A DNA stretch of 64,000 bases from Salminus brasiliensis (taxonomy: Eukaryota > Chordata > Actinopteri > Characiformes > Bryconidae): positions 11,144,526-11,208,525 of the forward strand of contig NC_132881.1 in assembly GCF_030463535.1 (NCBI RefSeq). The letters are read 5' to 3'. The first letter of the stretch is position 1, and each line of letters begins with the position of its first letter. The notes beneath the pieces were generated by a model that was given only the letters and a program-made list of their open reading frames with translations, searched no databases and was not told the DNA's origin. Below are positions 1-14,100 of this stretch, one piece after another. A program made the position numbers and the translations under genes.

Positions 1-2192
1 ATACGTAGATTGACTTTCTTTTTTTGTCTAAAAGGTCTTTCGGACAACATGAACCAAGGGTCTGTGCATCTCCAACTGTGTTTGACTCGCTACTCTCTGT
101 CTGCAAGTGTGTAACAGGTAGGTGATCATTCAGTTTCTATACATGTTTTGACTTTCTTTTTTTGTCTTACAGGTTTTTCGGACCGCATGAACCAAGGGTC
201 TGTGCATCTGCAACTGTGTGTGACTCGCTACTATCTGTCTGCAAGTGTGTAATAGGTAGGTGATCATTAATTTTCTATACATATATTGACTTTATTTTTT
301 GTCTTAAAGGTCTTTCGAACCACATGAACCAAGGGTCTGTGCATCTGCAACTGTGTTTGATTCGCTACTATCTGTCTGCAAGTGTGTAACAGGTAGGTGA
401 TCATTCAGTTTCTATTCATGTTTTGACTTTCTGTTTTTGTCTTTCAGGTCTTTCGAAGCACATGAACCAAGGGTCTGCGCATCTGCAACTGTGTTTGGCT
501 CGCTACTATCTATTTGCAAGTGTGTAACAGGTAGGTGATCATTCAGTTTCTATACATGTATTGACTTTCCTTTTTTGTCTTACAGGTTTTTCGGACAGCA
601 TGATCCCCTCCCTCCCTTCCTGATGGTGGATCTGTCCTTCAAGGGTCTGTGCATCTGCAACTGTGTGTGACTCGCTACTATCTATCTGCAAGTGTGTAAC
701 AGGTAGGTGATCATTCATTTTGTATACATGTATTGACTTTCTTTTTTGTCTTAAAGGTTTTTCGAACCACATGAACCAAGGGTCTGTGCATCTGCAACTG
801 TGTTTGACTCGCTACTGTCTGCAAGTGTGTAACAGGTAGGTGATCATTCAGTTTCTATACATGTATTGACTTTCTTTTTTTGTCTTAAAGGTCTTTCGGA
901 CCACATGAACCAAGCGTCTGTGCATCTGCAACTGTGTGTGACTCGCTACTATCTGTTTGCAAGTGTGCAACAGGTAGGTGATCATTCAGTTTCTATACAT
1001 GTATTGCCTCTTCGTTGTCTTACAGGCTTTCAGGACCAATGGCTCCCCCCTTCCTGATAGTGTATACAGCCAACAAGGGTCTTTCTATTTCCACTGTGTG
1101 TGTGGCTCGCTATCATTCTGTCTGCAAGTGTGTAACAGGTAGGTGATTATTCAGTTTCTATACATGTTTTGACTTTCTTTTTTTGTCTTACAGGTTTTTC
1201 GGACCGAATGAACCAAGGATCTGTGCATCTGCAACTGTGTGTGACTCGCTACTATCTGTCTGCAAGTGTGTAACAGGTAGGTGATCATTCAGTTTCTATA
1301 CATGTATTGCTATTTCGTTGTCTTACAGGCTTTCAGGACCAATGGCTCACCCCTTCCTGATGGTGCATGCAGCCAACAAGGGTCTGTCAATTGCATATTT
1401 GTGTGTGGCTTGCTATCTATCTGTCTGCAAGTGTGTAACAGGTAGGTAATCATTCAGTTTCTATACATGTATTGACTTTCTTTTTTTGTCTTACAGGTTT
1501 TTCGGACAGCATGATCCCCTCCCTCCCTTCCTGATGGTGGATCTTTCCTTCAAGGGTCTGTGCATCTGCAACTGTGTGTGACTTGCTACTATCTATCTGC
1601 AAGTGTGTAACAGGTAGGTGATTATTCAGTTTTTATACATGTATTGCCTTTTTGTTGTCTAACAGGCTTTCAGGACCAATGGCTCCCCCCTTCCTGATGG
1701 TGCATACAACCAATAAGGGTCTGTCCATTGCAACTTTGTGTGTGGCTCGCTATCTATCTGTCTGCAAGTGTGTAACAGGTAGGTGATCATTCAGTTTCTA
1801 TACGTAGATTGATTTTCTTTTTTTGTCTTAAAGGTCTTTCGGACCACATGAACCAAGGGTCTGTGCATCTCCAACTGTGTGTGACTCGCTACTCTCTGTC
1901 TGCAAGTGTGTAACAGGTAGGTGATCATTCAGTTTCTATACATGTTTTGACTTTCTTTTTTTGTCTTACAGGTTTTTCGGACTGCATGAACCAAGGGTCT
2001 GTGCATCTCCAACTGTGTGTGACTCGCTACTCTCTGTCTGCAAGTGTGTAATAGGTAGGTGATCATTAATTTTCTATACATGTATTGACTTTATTTTTTG
2101 TCTTAAAGGTCTTTCGAACCACATGAACCAAGGGTCTCTGCATCTGCAACTGTGTTTGATTCGCTTCTATCTGTTTGCAAATCTGTAACAGG

Positions 2193-5100
2193 TAGGTGAT
2201 CGTTCAGTTTGTATACATGTATTGCCTTTTTGTTGTCTTACCGGCTTTCGGGACCAATGGCTCCCCCCTTCCTGATGGTGCATAAATCCAACAAAGTTCT
2301 GTCCATTGCAACTGTATGTGACTCGCTACTACCTGTTTGCAAGTGTGTAACGGGTAGGTGATCATTCAGTTTCCATGCATTTATTGACTTTCTTTTTTTG
2401 TCTTAAAGGTCTTTCGGACCACATGAACCAAGGGTCTCTGCATCTGCAACTGTGTTTGATTCGCTACTTTCTGTCTGCAAGTGTGTAACAGATAAGTGAT
2501 CTTTCAGTTTCTATTAATGTTTTGACTTTCTTTTTTTGTCTTACAGGTTTTTCGGACCGCATGAACCAAGGGTCTGTGTATCTGCAACTGTGTGTGACTC
2601 ACTACTATCTGTCTGCAAGTGTGTAACAGGTTGGTGATCATTCAGTTTCTATACATGTATTGACTTTCTTTTTTTGTCTTAAAGGTCTTTCGGACCACAT
2701 GAACCAAGGGTCTGTGTATCTGCAACTGTGTGTGACTCACTACTATCTGTCTGCAAGTGTGTAACAGATAAGTGATCTTTCAGTTTCTGTACATGTATTG
2801 ACTTTCTTTTTTTGTCTTAAAGGTCTTTCGGACCACATGAACCAAGGGTCTCTGCATCTGCAACTGTGTTTGATTCGCTACTATCTGTCTGCAAGTGTGT
2901 AACGGGTAGGTGATCATTCAGTTTCTATTCATGTTTTGACTTTCTTTTTTTGTCTTACAGGTTTTTCGGACCGCATGAACCAAGGGTCTGTGTATCTGCA
3001 ACTGTGTGTGACTCACTACTATCTGTCTGCAAGTGTGTAACAGATAAGTGATCTTTCAGTTTCTGTACATGTATTGACTTTCTTTTTTTGTCTTAAAGGT
3101 CTTTCGGACCACATGAACCAAGGGTCTCTGCATCTGCAACTGTGTTTGATTCGCTACTATCTGTCTGCAAGTGTGTAACGGGTAGGTGATCATTCAGTTT
3201 CTATTCATGTTTTGACTTTCTTTTTTTGTCTTACAGGTTTTTCGGACCGCATGAACCAAGGGTCTGTGTATCTGCAACTGTGTGTGACTGGCTACTATCT
3301 GTCTGCAAGTGTGTAACAGGTAGGTGATCATTCAGTTTCTATACATGTATTGACTTTCTTTTTTTATCTTACAGGTTTTTCGGACCGCATGAACCAAGTG
3401 TCTGTGCATCTGCAACTGTGTGTGACTCGCTACTATCTGTCTGCAAGTGTGTAACAAGAAGGTGATCATTCAGTTTCTTTACATGTATTGACTTTCTTTT
3501 TTTGTCTTACAGGTTTTTCGGACCACATGAACCAAGGCTCTGTGCATCTGCAACTGTGTGTGACTCGCTACTCTCTGTCTGCAAGTGTGTAACAGGTAGG
3601 TGATTATTCAGTTTCTATACATGTATTGACTTTCTTTTTTTGTCTTACAGGTTTTTCGGACCGCATGAACCAAGGGTCTTTCTGTTGCCACTGTGTGTGT
3701 GACTCGCTACTATCTATCTGCAAGTGTGTAATAGGTAGGTGATCATTAATTTTTTTTACACATGTATTGACTTTCTTTTTTGTCTTAAAGGTCTTTCGAA
3801 CCACATGAACCAAGGGTCTGTGCATCTGCAACTGTATGTGACTCGCTACTATCTGTTTGCAATTGTGTAACGGGTAGGTGATCATTCAGTTTCCATGCAT
3901 TTATTGACTTTCTTTTTTTGTCTTAAAGGTCTTTCGGACCACATGAACCAAGGGTCTCTGCATCTGCAACTGTGTGTGACTGGCTACTCTCTGTCTGCAA
4001 GCATGTAACAGGTTGGTGATCATTCAGTTTTTATACATGTATTGACTTTCTTTTTTTGTCTTACAGGTTTTTCGGACCGCATGAACCAAGTGTCTGTGCA
4101 TCTGCAACTGTGTGTGACTCGCTACTCTCTGTCTGCAAGTGTGTAATAGGTAGGTGATCATTAATTTTCTATACATGTATTGACTTTATTTTTTGTCTTA
4201 AAGGTCTTCCGAACCACATGAACCAAGGGTCTCTGCATCTGCAACTGTGTTTGACTCGCTTCTATCTGTTTGCAAATCTGTAACAGGTAGGTGATCGTTC
4301 AGTTTGTATACATGTATTGCCTTTTTGTTGTCTTACCGGCTTTCGGGACCAATGGCTCCCCCCTTCCTGATGGTGCATAAATCCAACAAAGTTCTGTCCA
4401 TTGCAACTGTATGTGACTCGCTACTACCTGTTTGCAAGTGTGTAACGGGTAGGTGATCATTCAGTTTCCATGCATTTATTGACTTTCTTTTTTTGTCTTA
4501 AAGGTCTTTCGGACCACATGAACCAAGGGTCTCTGCATCTGCAACTGTGTTTGATTCGCTACTTTCTGTCTGCAAGTGTGTAACAGATAAGTGATCTTTC
4601 AGTTTCTATTAATGTTTTGACTTTCTTTTTTTGTCTTACAGGTTTTTCGGACCGCATGAACCAAGGGTCTGTGTATCTGCAACTGTGTGTGACTCACTAC
4701 TATCTGTCTGCAAGTGTGTAACAGGTTGGTGATCATTCAGTTTCTATACATGTATTGACTTTCTTTTTTTGTCTTAAAGGTCTTTCGGACCGCATGAACC
4801 AAGGGTCTGTGTATCTGCAACTGTGTGTGACTCACTACTATCTGTCTGCAAGTGTGTAACAGATAAGTGATCTTTCAGTTTCTGTACATGTATTGACTTT
4901 CTTTTTTTGTCTTAAAGGTCTTTCGGACCACATGAACCAAGGGTCTCTGCATCTGCAACTGTGTTTGATTCGCTACTATCTGTCTGCAAGTGTGTAACGG
5001 GTAGGTGATCATTCAGTTTCTATTCATGTTTTGACTTTCTTTTTTTGTCTTACAGGTTTTTCGGACCGCATGAACCAAGGGTCTGTGTATCTGCAACTGT

Positions 5101-5400
5101 GTGTGACTGGCTACTATCTGTCTGCAAGTGTGTAACAGATAAGTGATCTTTCAGTTTCTGTACATGTATTGACTTTCTTTTTTTGTCTTAAAGGTCTTTC
5201 GGACCACATGAACCAAGGGTCTCTGCATCTGCAACTGTGTTTGATTCGCTACTATCTGTCTGCAAGTGTGTAACGGGTAGGTGATCATTCAGTTTCTATT
5301 CATGTTTTGACTTTCTTTTTTTGTCTTACAGGTTTTTCGGACCGCATGAACCAAGTGTCTGTGCATCTGCAACTGTGTGTGACTCGCTACTATCTGTCTG
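2193..5400 (+). repeat. Smaller block duplication in the array (about 2 kb)
   Basis: A run of units starting with the variant GATCGTTCAGTTTGTATACATG at about 2198 recurs from about 4290 (shift near 2093). Further along, the segment starting at 3604 recurs at 5561 (shift 1957, one unit fewer). This is an independent, smaller round of block duplication. Confidence 0.7.
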
Positions 5401-5560
5401 CAAGTGTGTAACAAGAAGGTGATCATTCAGTTTCTTTACATGTATTGACTTTCTTTTTTTGTCTTACAGGTTTTTCGGACCACATGAACCAAGGCTCTGT
5501 GCATCTGCAACTGTGTGTGACTCGCTACTCTCTGTCTGCAAGTGTGTAACAGGTAGGTGA

Positions 5561-8500
5561 TTATTCAGTTTCTATACATGTATTGACTTTCTTTTTTTGT
5601 CTTACAGGTTTTTCGGACCGCATGAACCAAGGGTCTTTCTGTTGCCACTGTGTGTGTGACTCGCTACTATCTATCTGCAAGTGTGTAATAGGTAGGTGAT
5701 CATTAATTTTTTTTACACATGTATTGACTTTCTTTTTTGTCTTAAAGGTCTTTCGAACCACATGAACCAAGGGTCTGTGCATCTGCAACTGTATGTGACT
5801 CGCTACTATCTGTTTGCAATTGTGTAACGGGTAGGTGATCATTCAGTTTCCATGCATTTATTGACTTTCTTTTTTTGTCTCAAAGGTCTTTCGGACCACA
5901 TGAACCAAGGGTCTCTGCATCTGCAACTGTGTGTGACTGGCTACTCTCTGTCTGCAAGCATGTAACAGGTTGGTGATCATTCAGTTTTTATACATGTATT
6001 GACTTTCTTTTTTTGTCTTACAGGTTTTTCGGACCGCATGAACCAAGTGTCTGTGCATCTGCAACTGTGTGTGACTCGCTACTATCTGTCTGCAAGTGAG
6101 TAACAGGTAAGTGATCATTCAGTTTCTATACATGTATTGACTTTCTTTTTTTTGTCTTACAGGTTTTTCGGACCACATGAACCAAGGGTCTTTCTGTTGC
6201 CACTGTTTGTGTGACTCGCTACTATCTGTCTGCAAGTGTGTAACAGGTAAGTGATCATTCAGTTTCTATACATGTATTTACTTTCTTTTTTTTGTCTTAA
6301 AGGTCTTTCGGACCACATGAACCAAGGGTCTTTGCATCTGCAACTGTGTGTGACTCGCTACTATCTGTCTGCAAGTGTGTAACAGGTTGGTGATCATTCA
6401 GTTTCTATACATGTATTGACTTTCTTTTTTTGTCTTAAAGGTCTGTCGGACCACATGAACCAAGGTTCTGTGCATCTGCAACTGTGTTTGACTTGCTACT
6501 ATCTGTCTGCAACTGTGTAATAGGTAGGTGATCATTCAGTTTCTATACATGTCTTGACTTTCTTTTTTTGTCTTACAGGTTTTTCGTACTGCATGAACCA
6601 AGGATCTGTGCATCTGCAACTGTGTGACTCGCTACTCTCTGTCTGCAAGTGTGTAACAGGTAGGTGATCATTCAGTTTCTATACATGTATTGACTTTCTT
6701 TTTTTTGTCTTACAGGTTTTTCGGACCGCATGAACCAAGGGTCATTGCATCTGCAACTGTGTGTGACTCACTACTTTCTGTCTGCAAGTGTGTGACAGGT
6801 TGGTGATCATTCAGTTTCTATACATGTATTGACTTTATTTTTTTTGTCTAAAAGGTTTTTCGGACCGCATGAACCAAGGGTCTTTCCATTGCCACTGTGT
6901 GTGTGGCTCGCTATTAATCTGTCTGCAAGTGTGTAACAGGTAGGTGATCATTCAGTTTCTTTACATGTATTGACTTTCTTTTTTTGTCTTACAGGTTTTT
7001 CGGACCACATGAACCAAGGCTCTGTGCATCTGCAACTGTGTGTGACTCGCTACTCTCTGTCTGCAAGTGTGTAACAGGTAGGTGATCATTCAGTTTCTAT
7101 ACATGTATTGACTTTCTTTTTTTGTCTTAAAGGTTTTTCGGACCGCATGAACCAAGGGTCTTTCTGTTGCCACTGTGTGTGTGACTCACTACTATCTGTC
7201 TGCAAGTGTGTAATAGGTAGGTGATCATTAATTTTCTATACATGTATTGACTTTCTTTTTTGTCTTAAAGGTCTTTCGAACCACATGAACCAAGGGTCTG
7301 TGCATCTGCAACTGTGTTTGACTCGCTACTATCTGTTTGCAAGTGAGTAACAGGTAGGTGATCATTCAGTTTGTATACATGTATTGCCTTTTTGTTGTCT
7401 TACAGGCTTTCGGGACCAATGGCTCCCCCCTTCCTGATGGTGCATAAATCCAACAAAGGTCTGTCCATTGCAACTGTATGTGACTCGCTACTATCTGTTT
7501 GCAAGTGTGTGACGGGTAGGTGATCATTCAGTTTCCATGCATTTATTGACTTTCTTTTTTTGTCTTAAAGGTCTTTCGGACCGCATGATCCAAGGGTCTG
7601 TGCATCTGCAACTGTGTTTGATTCGCTACTATCTGTCTGCAAGTGTGTAACAGGTAGGTGATCATTCAGTTTCTATTCATGTTTTGACTTTCTTTTTTTG
7701 TCTTACAGGTTTTTCGGACCACATGAACCGAGGGTCTGTGCATCTGCAACTGTGTGTGACTCACTACTATCTGTCTGCAAGTGTGTAACAGGTAAGTGAT
7801 CTTTCAGTTTCTGTACATGTATTGACTTTCTTTTTTTGTCTTAAAGGTTTTTCGGACCGAATGAACTATGGGTCTGTGCATCTGCAACTGTGTTTGACTC
7901 ACTACTATCTGTCTACAAGTGTGTAACAGGCAGGTGATCATTCAGTTTCTATACATGTATTGACTTTCTTTTTTTGTCTTAAAGGTTTTTCGGACCGCAT
8001 GAACCAAGGGTCTTTCCATTGCCACTGTGTGTGTGGCTCGCTATTAATCTGTCTGCAAGTGTGTAACAGGTAGGTGATCATTCAGTTTCTTTACATGTAT
8101 TGACTTTCTTTTTTTGTCTTACATGTTTTTCGGACCACATGATCCAAGGGTCTGTGCATCTGCAACTGTGTTTGATTCGCTACTATCTGTCTGCAAGTGT
8201 GTAACAGGTAGGTGATCATTCAGTTTCTATTCATGTTTTGACTTTCTTTTTTTGTCTTACAGGTTTTTCGGACTGCATGAACCAAGGGTCTGCATCTGCA
8301 ACTGTGTGTGACTCGCTACTCTGTCTGCAAGTGTGTAACAGGTAAGTGATCATTCAGTTTCTATACATGTATTGACTTTCTTTTTTTATCTTACAGGTTT
8401 TTCGGACCGCATGAACCAAGGGTCTGTGCATTGCCACTGTGTGTGTGGCTCGCTATGTATCTGTCTGCAAGTGTGTAACAGATAGGTGATCATTCAGTTT

Positions 8501-10770
8501 CTATACATGTATTGACTTTCTTTTTTGTCTTAAAGGTCTTTCGGACCACATGAACCAAGGGTCTGTGCATTTGCAACTGTGTGTGACTTGCTACTATCTG
8601 TCTGCAAGTGTGTAACAGGTAAGTGATCATTCAGTTTCTATACATGTATTGACTTTCTTTTTTTATCTTACAGGTTTTTCGGACCGCATGAACCAAGGGT
8701 CTGTGCATTTGCAACTGTGTGTGACTTGCTACTATCTGTCTGCAAGTGTGTAACAGGTAAGGAATCATTCAGTTTCTATACATGTATTGACTTTCTTATT
8801 TTGTCTTACAGGTTTTTCGGACCGCATGAACCAAAGATCTTTCCATTGCCACTGTGTGTGTGGCTCGCTATCAACCTGTCTGCAAGTGTGTAACAGGTAG
8901 GTGATCTTTCAGTTTTTATACATGTATTGACTTTATTTTTTTGTCTTACAAGTTTTTCGGACCGCTTGAACCAAGGGTCTGTGCATCTGCAACTGTGTGT
9001 GGCTCGCTATCAATCTGTCTGCAAGTGTGTAACAGGTGGGTGATCGTTCAGTTTCTATACATGCATTGACTTTCTTTTTTTGTCTTACACGTTTTTTGGA
9101 CTGCATGAACCAAGGGTCTTTCCATTGCCACTGTGTGTGTGGCTCGCTATCAATCTGTCTGCAAGTATGTAACAGGTTGGTGATCATTCAGTTTCTATAC
9201 ATGTATTGCCTTTTTGTTGTTTTACAGGCTTTCAGGACCAATGACTCCCCCCCTTCCTGATGGTGCATACAGCCAAGAAGGGTCTGTCCATTGCCACTGT
9301 GTGTGTGGCTCGCTATCAATCTGTCTGCAAGTGTGTAACAGGTAGGTGATCATTCAGTTTCTATACATGTATTGACTTCTTTTTTTGTCTTACAGGTCTT
9401 TCGGACCGCATGAACCAAGGGTCTGTGCATCTGAAACTTTGTGTGTGGCTCGCTATCAATCTTTCTGCAAGTGTGTAACAGGTAGGTGATCATTCAGTTT
9501 CTATACATGTATTGACCTTCTTTTTTTGTCTTACAGGTTTTTCGGACTGCATGAACCAAGGGTCTGTGCATTGCCACTGTGTGTGTGGCTCGCTATCAAT
9601 CTGTCTGCAAGTGTGTAACAGGTAGGTGATCTTTCAGTTTCTATACATGTATTGACTTTCTTTTTTTGTCTTACAGGTCTTTCGGACCACTTGAACCAAG
9701 GGTCTGTGCATTGCCACTGTGTGTGTGGCTCGCTATCAATCTGTCTGCAAGTGTGTAACAGGTAGGTGATCTTTCAGTTTCTATACATGTATTGACTTTC
9801 TTTTTTTGTCTTACAGGTTTTTCGGACCACATGAACCAAGGGTCTGCATCTGCAACTGTGTGTAACAGGTAGGTGATAATTCAGTTTCTATACATGTATT
9901 GACTTTATTTTTTTGTCTTAAAGGTCTTTCGGACCACATGAACCAAGGGTCTGTCCATCTGCAACTGTGTGTAACAGGTAGATGATCATTCAGTTTCTAT
10001 ACATGTATTGACCTTCTTTTTTTGTCTTAAAGGTCTTTCGGACCACATAAACCAAGGGTCTGTGCATCTGCAACTGTGTGTAACAGGTAGGTGATCATTC
10101 AGTTTCTATACATGTATTGACTTTCTTTTTTTGTCTTACAGGTTTTTCGGACCACATGAACCAAGGGTCTGTGCATCTGCAACTCTGTGTGACTCGCTAC
10201 TATCTGTCTGCAAGTGTGTAACAGGTAGGTTATCATTCAGTTTCTATACATGTATTGACTTTCTTTTTTTGTCTCATAGGTCTTTCGGACTGCATGAACC
10301 AAGGGTCTGCATCTGCAACTGTGTGTGGCTCGCTATCAATCTTTCTGCAAGTGTGTAACAGGTAGGTGATCATTCAGTTTCTATACATTGATTGACTTTC
10401 TTTTTTTGTCTTACAGGTTTTTCGGACCACATAAACCAAGGGTCTATGCATCTGCAACTATGTGTGACTCGCTACTATCTGTCGGCAAGTGTGTAACAGG
10501 TAGGTGATCATTCAGTTTTTATACATGTATTGACTTTATTTTTTTGTCTTACAGGTTTTTCGGACCGCATGAACCAAGGGTCTTTCCATTGCCACTGTGT
10601 GTGTGACTCGCTATCAATCTGTCGGCAAGTGTGTAACAGGTAGGTATTTATTCAGTTTCTATATATGTTTTGACTTTCTCTTTTTGTCTTACAGGTTTTT
10701 TGGACCACATGAACCAAGGGTCTGTGCATCTGAAACTTTGTGTGTGGCTCGCTATCAATCTTTCTGCAAG
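5561..10770 (+). repeat. Higher-order block, copy 1 (duplicated at 11176-15950)
   Basis: This stretch of the array recurs almost unchanged downstream. Unit variants in 5561-7200 reappear in the same order at 11176-12815 (shift 5615), and 7640-10720 reappears at about 12815-15900 (shift 5177). The change of shift means about 438 bp, roughly three units, is missing from the second copy. The private variants shared in order (for example the unit with ATTTTTTTTACACATG and the one with GGTCATTGCATC) make block duplication more likely than independent mutation. Confidence 0.8.
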
Positions 10771-11175
10771 TGTGTAACAGGTAGGTGATCATTCAGTTTC
10801 TATACATGTATTGACCTTCTTTTTTTGTCTTACAGGTTTTTCGGACTGCATGAACCAAGGGTCTGTGCATTGCCACTGTGTGTGTGGCTCGCTATCAATC
10901 TGTCTGCAAGTGTGTAACAGGTAGGTGATCTTTCAGTTTCTATACATGTATTGACTTTCTTTTTTTGTCTTACAGGTCTTTCGGACCACTTGAACCAAGG
11001 GTCTGTGCATTGCCACTGTGTGTGTGGCTCGCTATCAATCTGTCTGCAAGTGTGTAACAGGTAGGTGATCTTTCAGTTTCTATACATGTATTGACTTTCT
11101 TTTTTTGTCTTACAGGTTTTTCGGACCACATGAACCAAGGGTCTGCATCTGCAACTGTGTGTAACAGGTAGGTGA

Positions 11176-14100
11176 TTATTCAGTTTCTATACATGTATTG
11201 ACTTTCTTTTTTTGTCTTACAGGTTTTTCGGACCGCATGAACCAAGGGTCTTTCTGTTGCCACTGTGTGTGTGACTCGCTACTATCTATCTGCAAGTGTG
11301 TAATAGGTAGGTGATCATTAATTTTTTTTACACATGTATTGACTTTCTTTTTTGTCTTAAAGGTCTTTCGAACCACATGAACCAAGGGTCTGTGCATCTG
11401 CAACTGTATGTGACTCGCTACTATCTGTTTGCAATTGTGTAACGGGTAGGTGATCATTCAGTTTCCATGCATTTATTGACTTTCTTTTTTTGTCTCAAAG
11501 GTCTTTCGGACCACATGAACCAAGGGTCTCTGCATCTGCAACTGTGTGTGACTGGCTACTCTCTGTCTGCAAGCATGTAACAGGTTGGTGATCATTCAGT
11601 TTTTATACATGTATTGACTTTCTTTTTTTGTCTTACAGGTTTTTCGGACCGCATGAACCAAGTGTCTGTGCATCTGCAACTGTGTGTGACTCGCTACTAT
11701 CTGTCTGCAAGTGAGTAACAGGTAAGTGATCATTCAGTTTCTATACATGTATTGACTTTCTTTTTTTTGTCTTACAGGTTTTTCGGACCACATGAACCAA
11801 GGGTCTTTCTGTTGCCACTGTTTGTGTGACTCGCTACTATCTGTCTGCAAGTGTGTAACAGGTAAGTGATCATTCAGTTTCTATACATGTATTTACTTTC
11901 TTTTTTTTGTCTTAAAGGTCTTTCGGACCACATGAACCAAGGGTCTTTGCATCTGCAACTGTGTGTGACTCGCTACTATCTGTCTGCAAGTGTGTAACAG
12001 GTTGGTGATCATTCAGTTTCTATACATGTATTGACTTTCTTTTTTTGTCTTAAAGGTCTGTCGGACCACATGAACCAAGGTTCTGTGCATCTGCAACTGT
12101 GTTTGACTTGCTACTATCTGTCTGCAACTGTGTAATAGGTAGGTGATCATTCAGTTTCTATACATGTCTTGACTTTCTTTTTTTGTCTTACAGGTTTTTC
12201 GTACTGCATGAACCAAGGATCTGTGCATCTGCAACTGTGTGACTCGCTACTCTCTGTCTGCAAGTGTGTAACAGGTAGGTGATCATTCAGTTTCTATACA
12301 TGTATTGACTTTCTTTTTTTTGTCTTACAGGTTTTTCGGACCGCATGAACCAAGGGTCATTGCATCTGCAACTGTGTGTGACTCACTACTTTCTGTCTGC
12401 AAGTGTGTGACAGGTTGGTGATCATTCAGTTTCTATACATGTATTGACTTTATTTTTTTGTCTAAAAGGTTTTTCGGACCGCATGAACCAAGGGTCTTTC
12501 CATTGCCACTGTGTGTGTGGCTCGCTATTAATCTGTCTGCAAGTGTGTAACAGGTAGGTGATCATTCAGTTTCTTTACATGTATTGACTTTCTTTTTTTG
12601 TCTTACAGGTTTTTCGGACCACATGAACCAAGGCTCTGTGCATCTGCAACTGTGTGTGGCTCGCTACTCTCTGTCTGCAAGTGTGTAACAGGTAGGTGAT
12701 CATTCAGTTTCTATACATGTATTGACTTTCTTTTTTTGTCTTAAAGGTTTTTCGGACCGCATGAACCAAGGGTCTTTCTGTTGCCACTGTGTGTGTGACT
12801 CACTACTATCTGTCTGCAAGTGTGTAACAGGTAGGTGATCATTCAGTTTCTATTCATGTTTTGACTTTCTTTTTTTGTCTTACAGGTTTTTCGGACCACA
12901 TGAACCGAGGGTCTGTGCATCTGCAACTGTGTGTGACTCACTACTATCTGTCTGCAAGTGTGTAACAGGTAAGTGATCTTTCAGTTTCTGTACATGTATT
13001 GACTTTCTTTTTTTGTCTTAAAGGTTTTTCGGACCGAATGAACTATGGGTCTGTGCATCTGCAACTGTGTTTGACTCACTACTATCTGTCTACAAGTGTG
13101 TAACAGGCAGGTGATCATTCAGTTTCTATACATGTATTGACTTTCTTTTTTTGTCTTAAAGGTTTTTCGGACCGCATGAACCAAGGGTCTTTCCATTGCC
13201 ACTGTGTGTGTGGCTCGCTATTAATCTGTCTGCAAGTGTGTAACAGGTAGGTGATCATTCAGTTTCTTTACATGTATTGACTTTCTTTTTTTGTCTTACA
13301 TGTTTTTCGGACCACATGATCCAAGGGTCTGTGCATCTGCAACTGTGTTTGATTCGCTACTATCTGTCTGAAAGTGTGTAACAGGTAGGTGATCATTCAG
13401 TTTCTATTCATGTTTTGACTTTCTTTTTTTGTCTTACAGGTTTTTCGGACTGCATGAACCAAGGGTCTGCATCTGCAACTGTGTGTGACTCGCTACTCTG
13501 TCTGCAAGTGTGTAACAGGTAAGTGATCATTCAGTTTCTATACATGTATTGACTTTCTTTTTTTATCTTACAGGTTTTTCGGACCGCATGAACCAAGGGT
13601 CTGTGCATTGCCACTGTGTGTGTGGCTCGCTATGTATCTGTCTGCAAGTGTGTAACAGATAGGTGATCATTCAGTTTCTATACATGTATTGACTTTCTTT
13701 TTTGTCTTAAAGGTCTTTCGGACCACATGAACCAAGGGTCTGTGCATTTGCAACTGTGTGTGACTTGCTACTATCTGTCTGCAAGTGTGTAACAGGTAAG
13801 TGATCATTCAGTTTCTATACATGTATTGACTTTCTTTTTTTATCTTACAGGTTTTTCGGACCGCATGAACCAAGGGTCTGTGCATCTGCAACTGTGTGTG
13901 ACTCGCTACTATCTGTCTGCAAGTGTGTAACAGGCAGGTGATCATTCAGTTTCTATACATGTATTGACTTTCTTTTTTTGTCTTAAAGGTTTTTCGGACC
14001 GCATGAACCAAAGATCTTTCCATTGCCACTGTGTGTGTGGCTCGCTATCAACCTGTCTGCAAGTGTGTAACAGGTAAGTGATCATTCAGTTTCTATACAT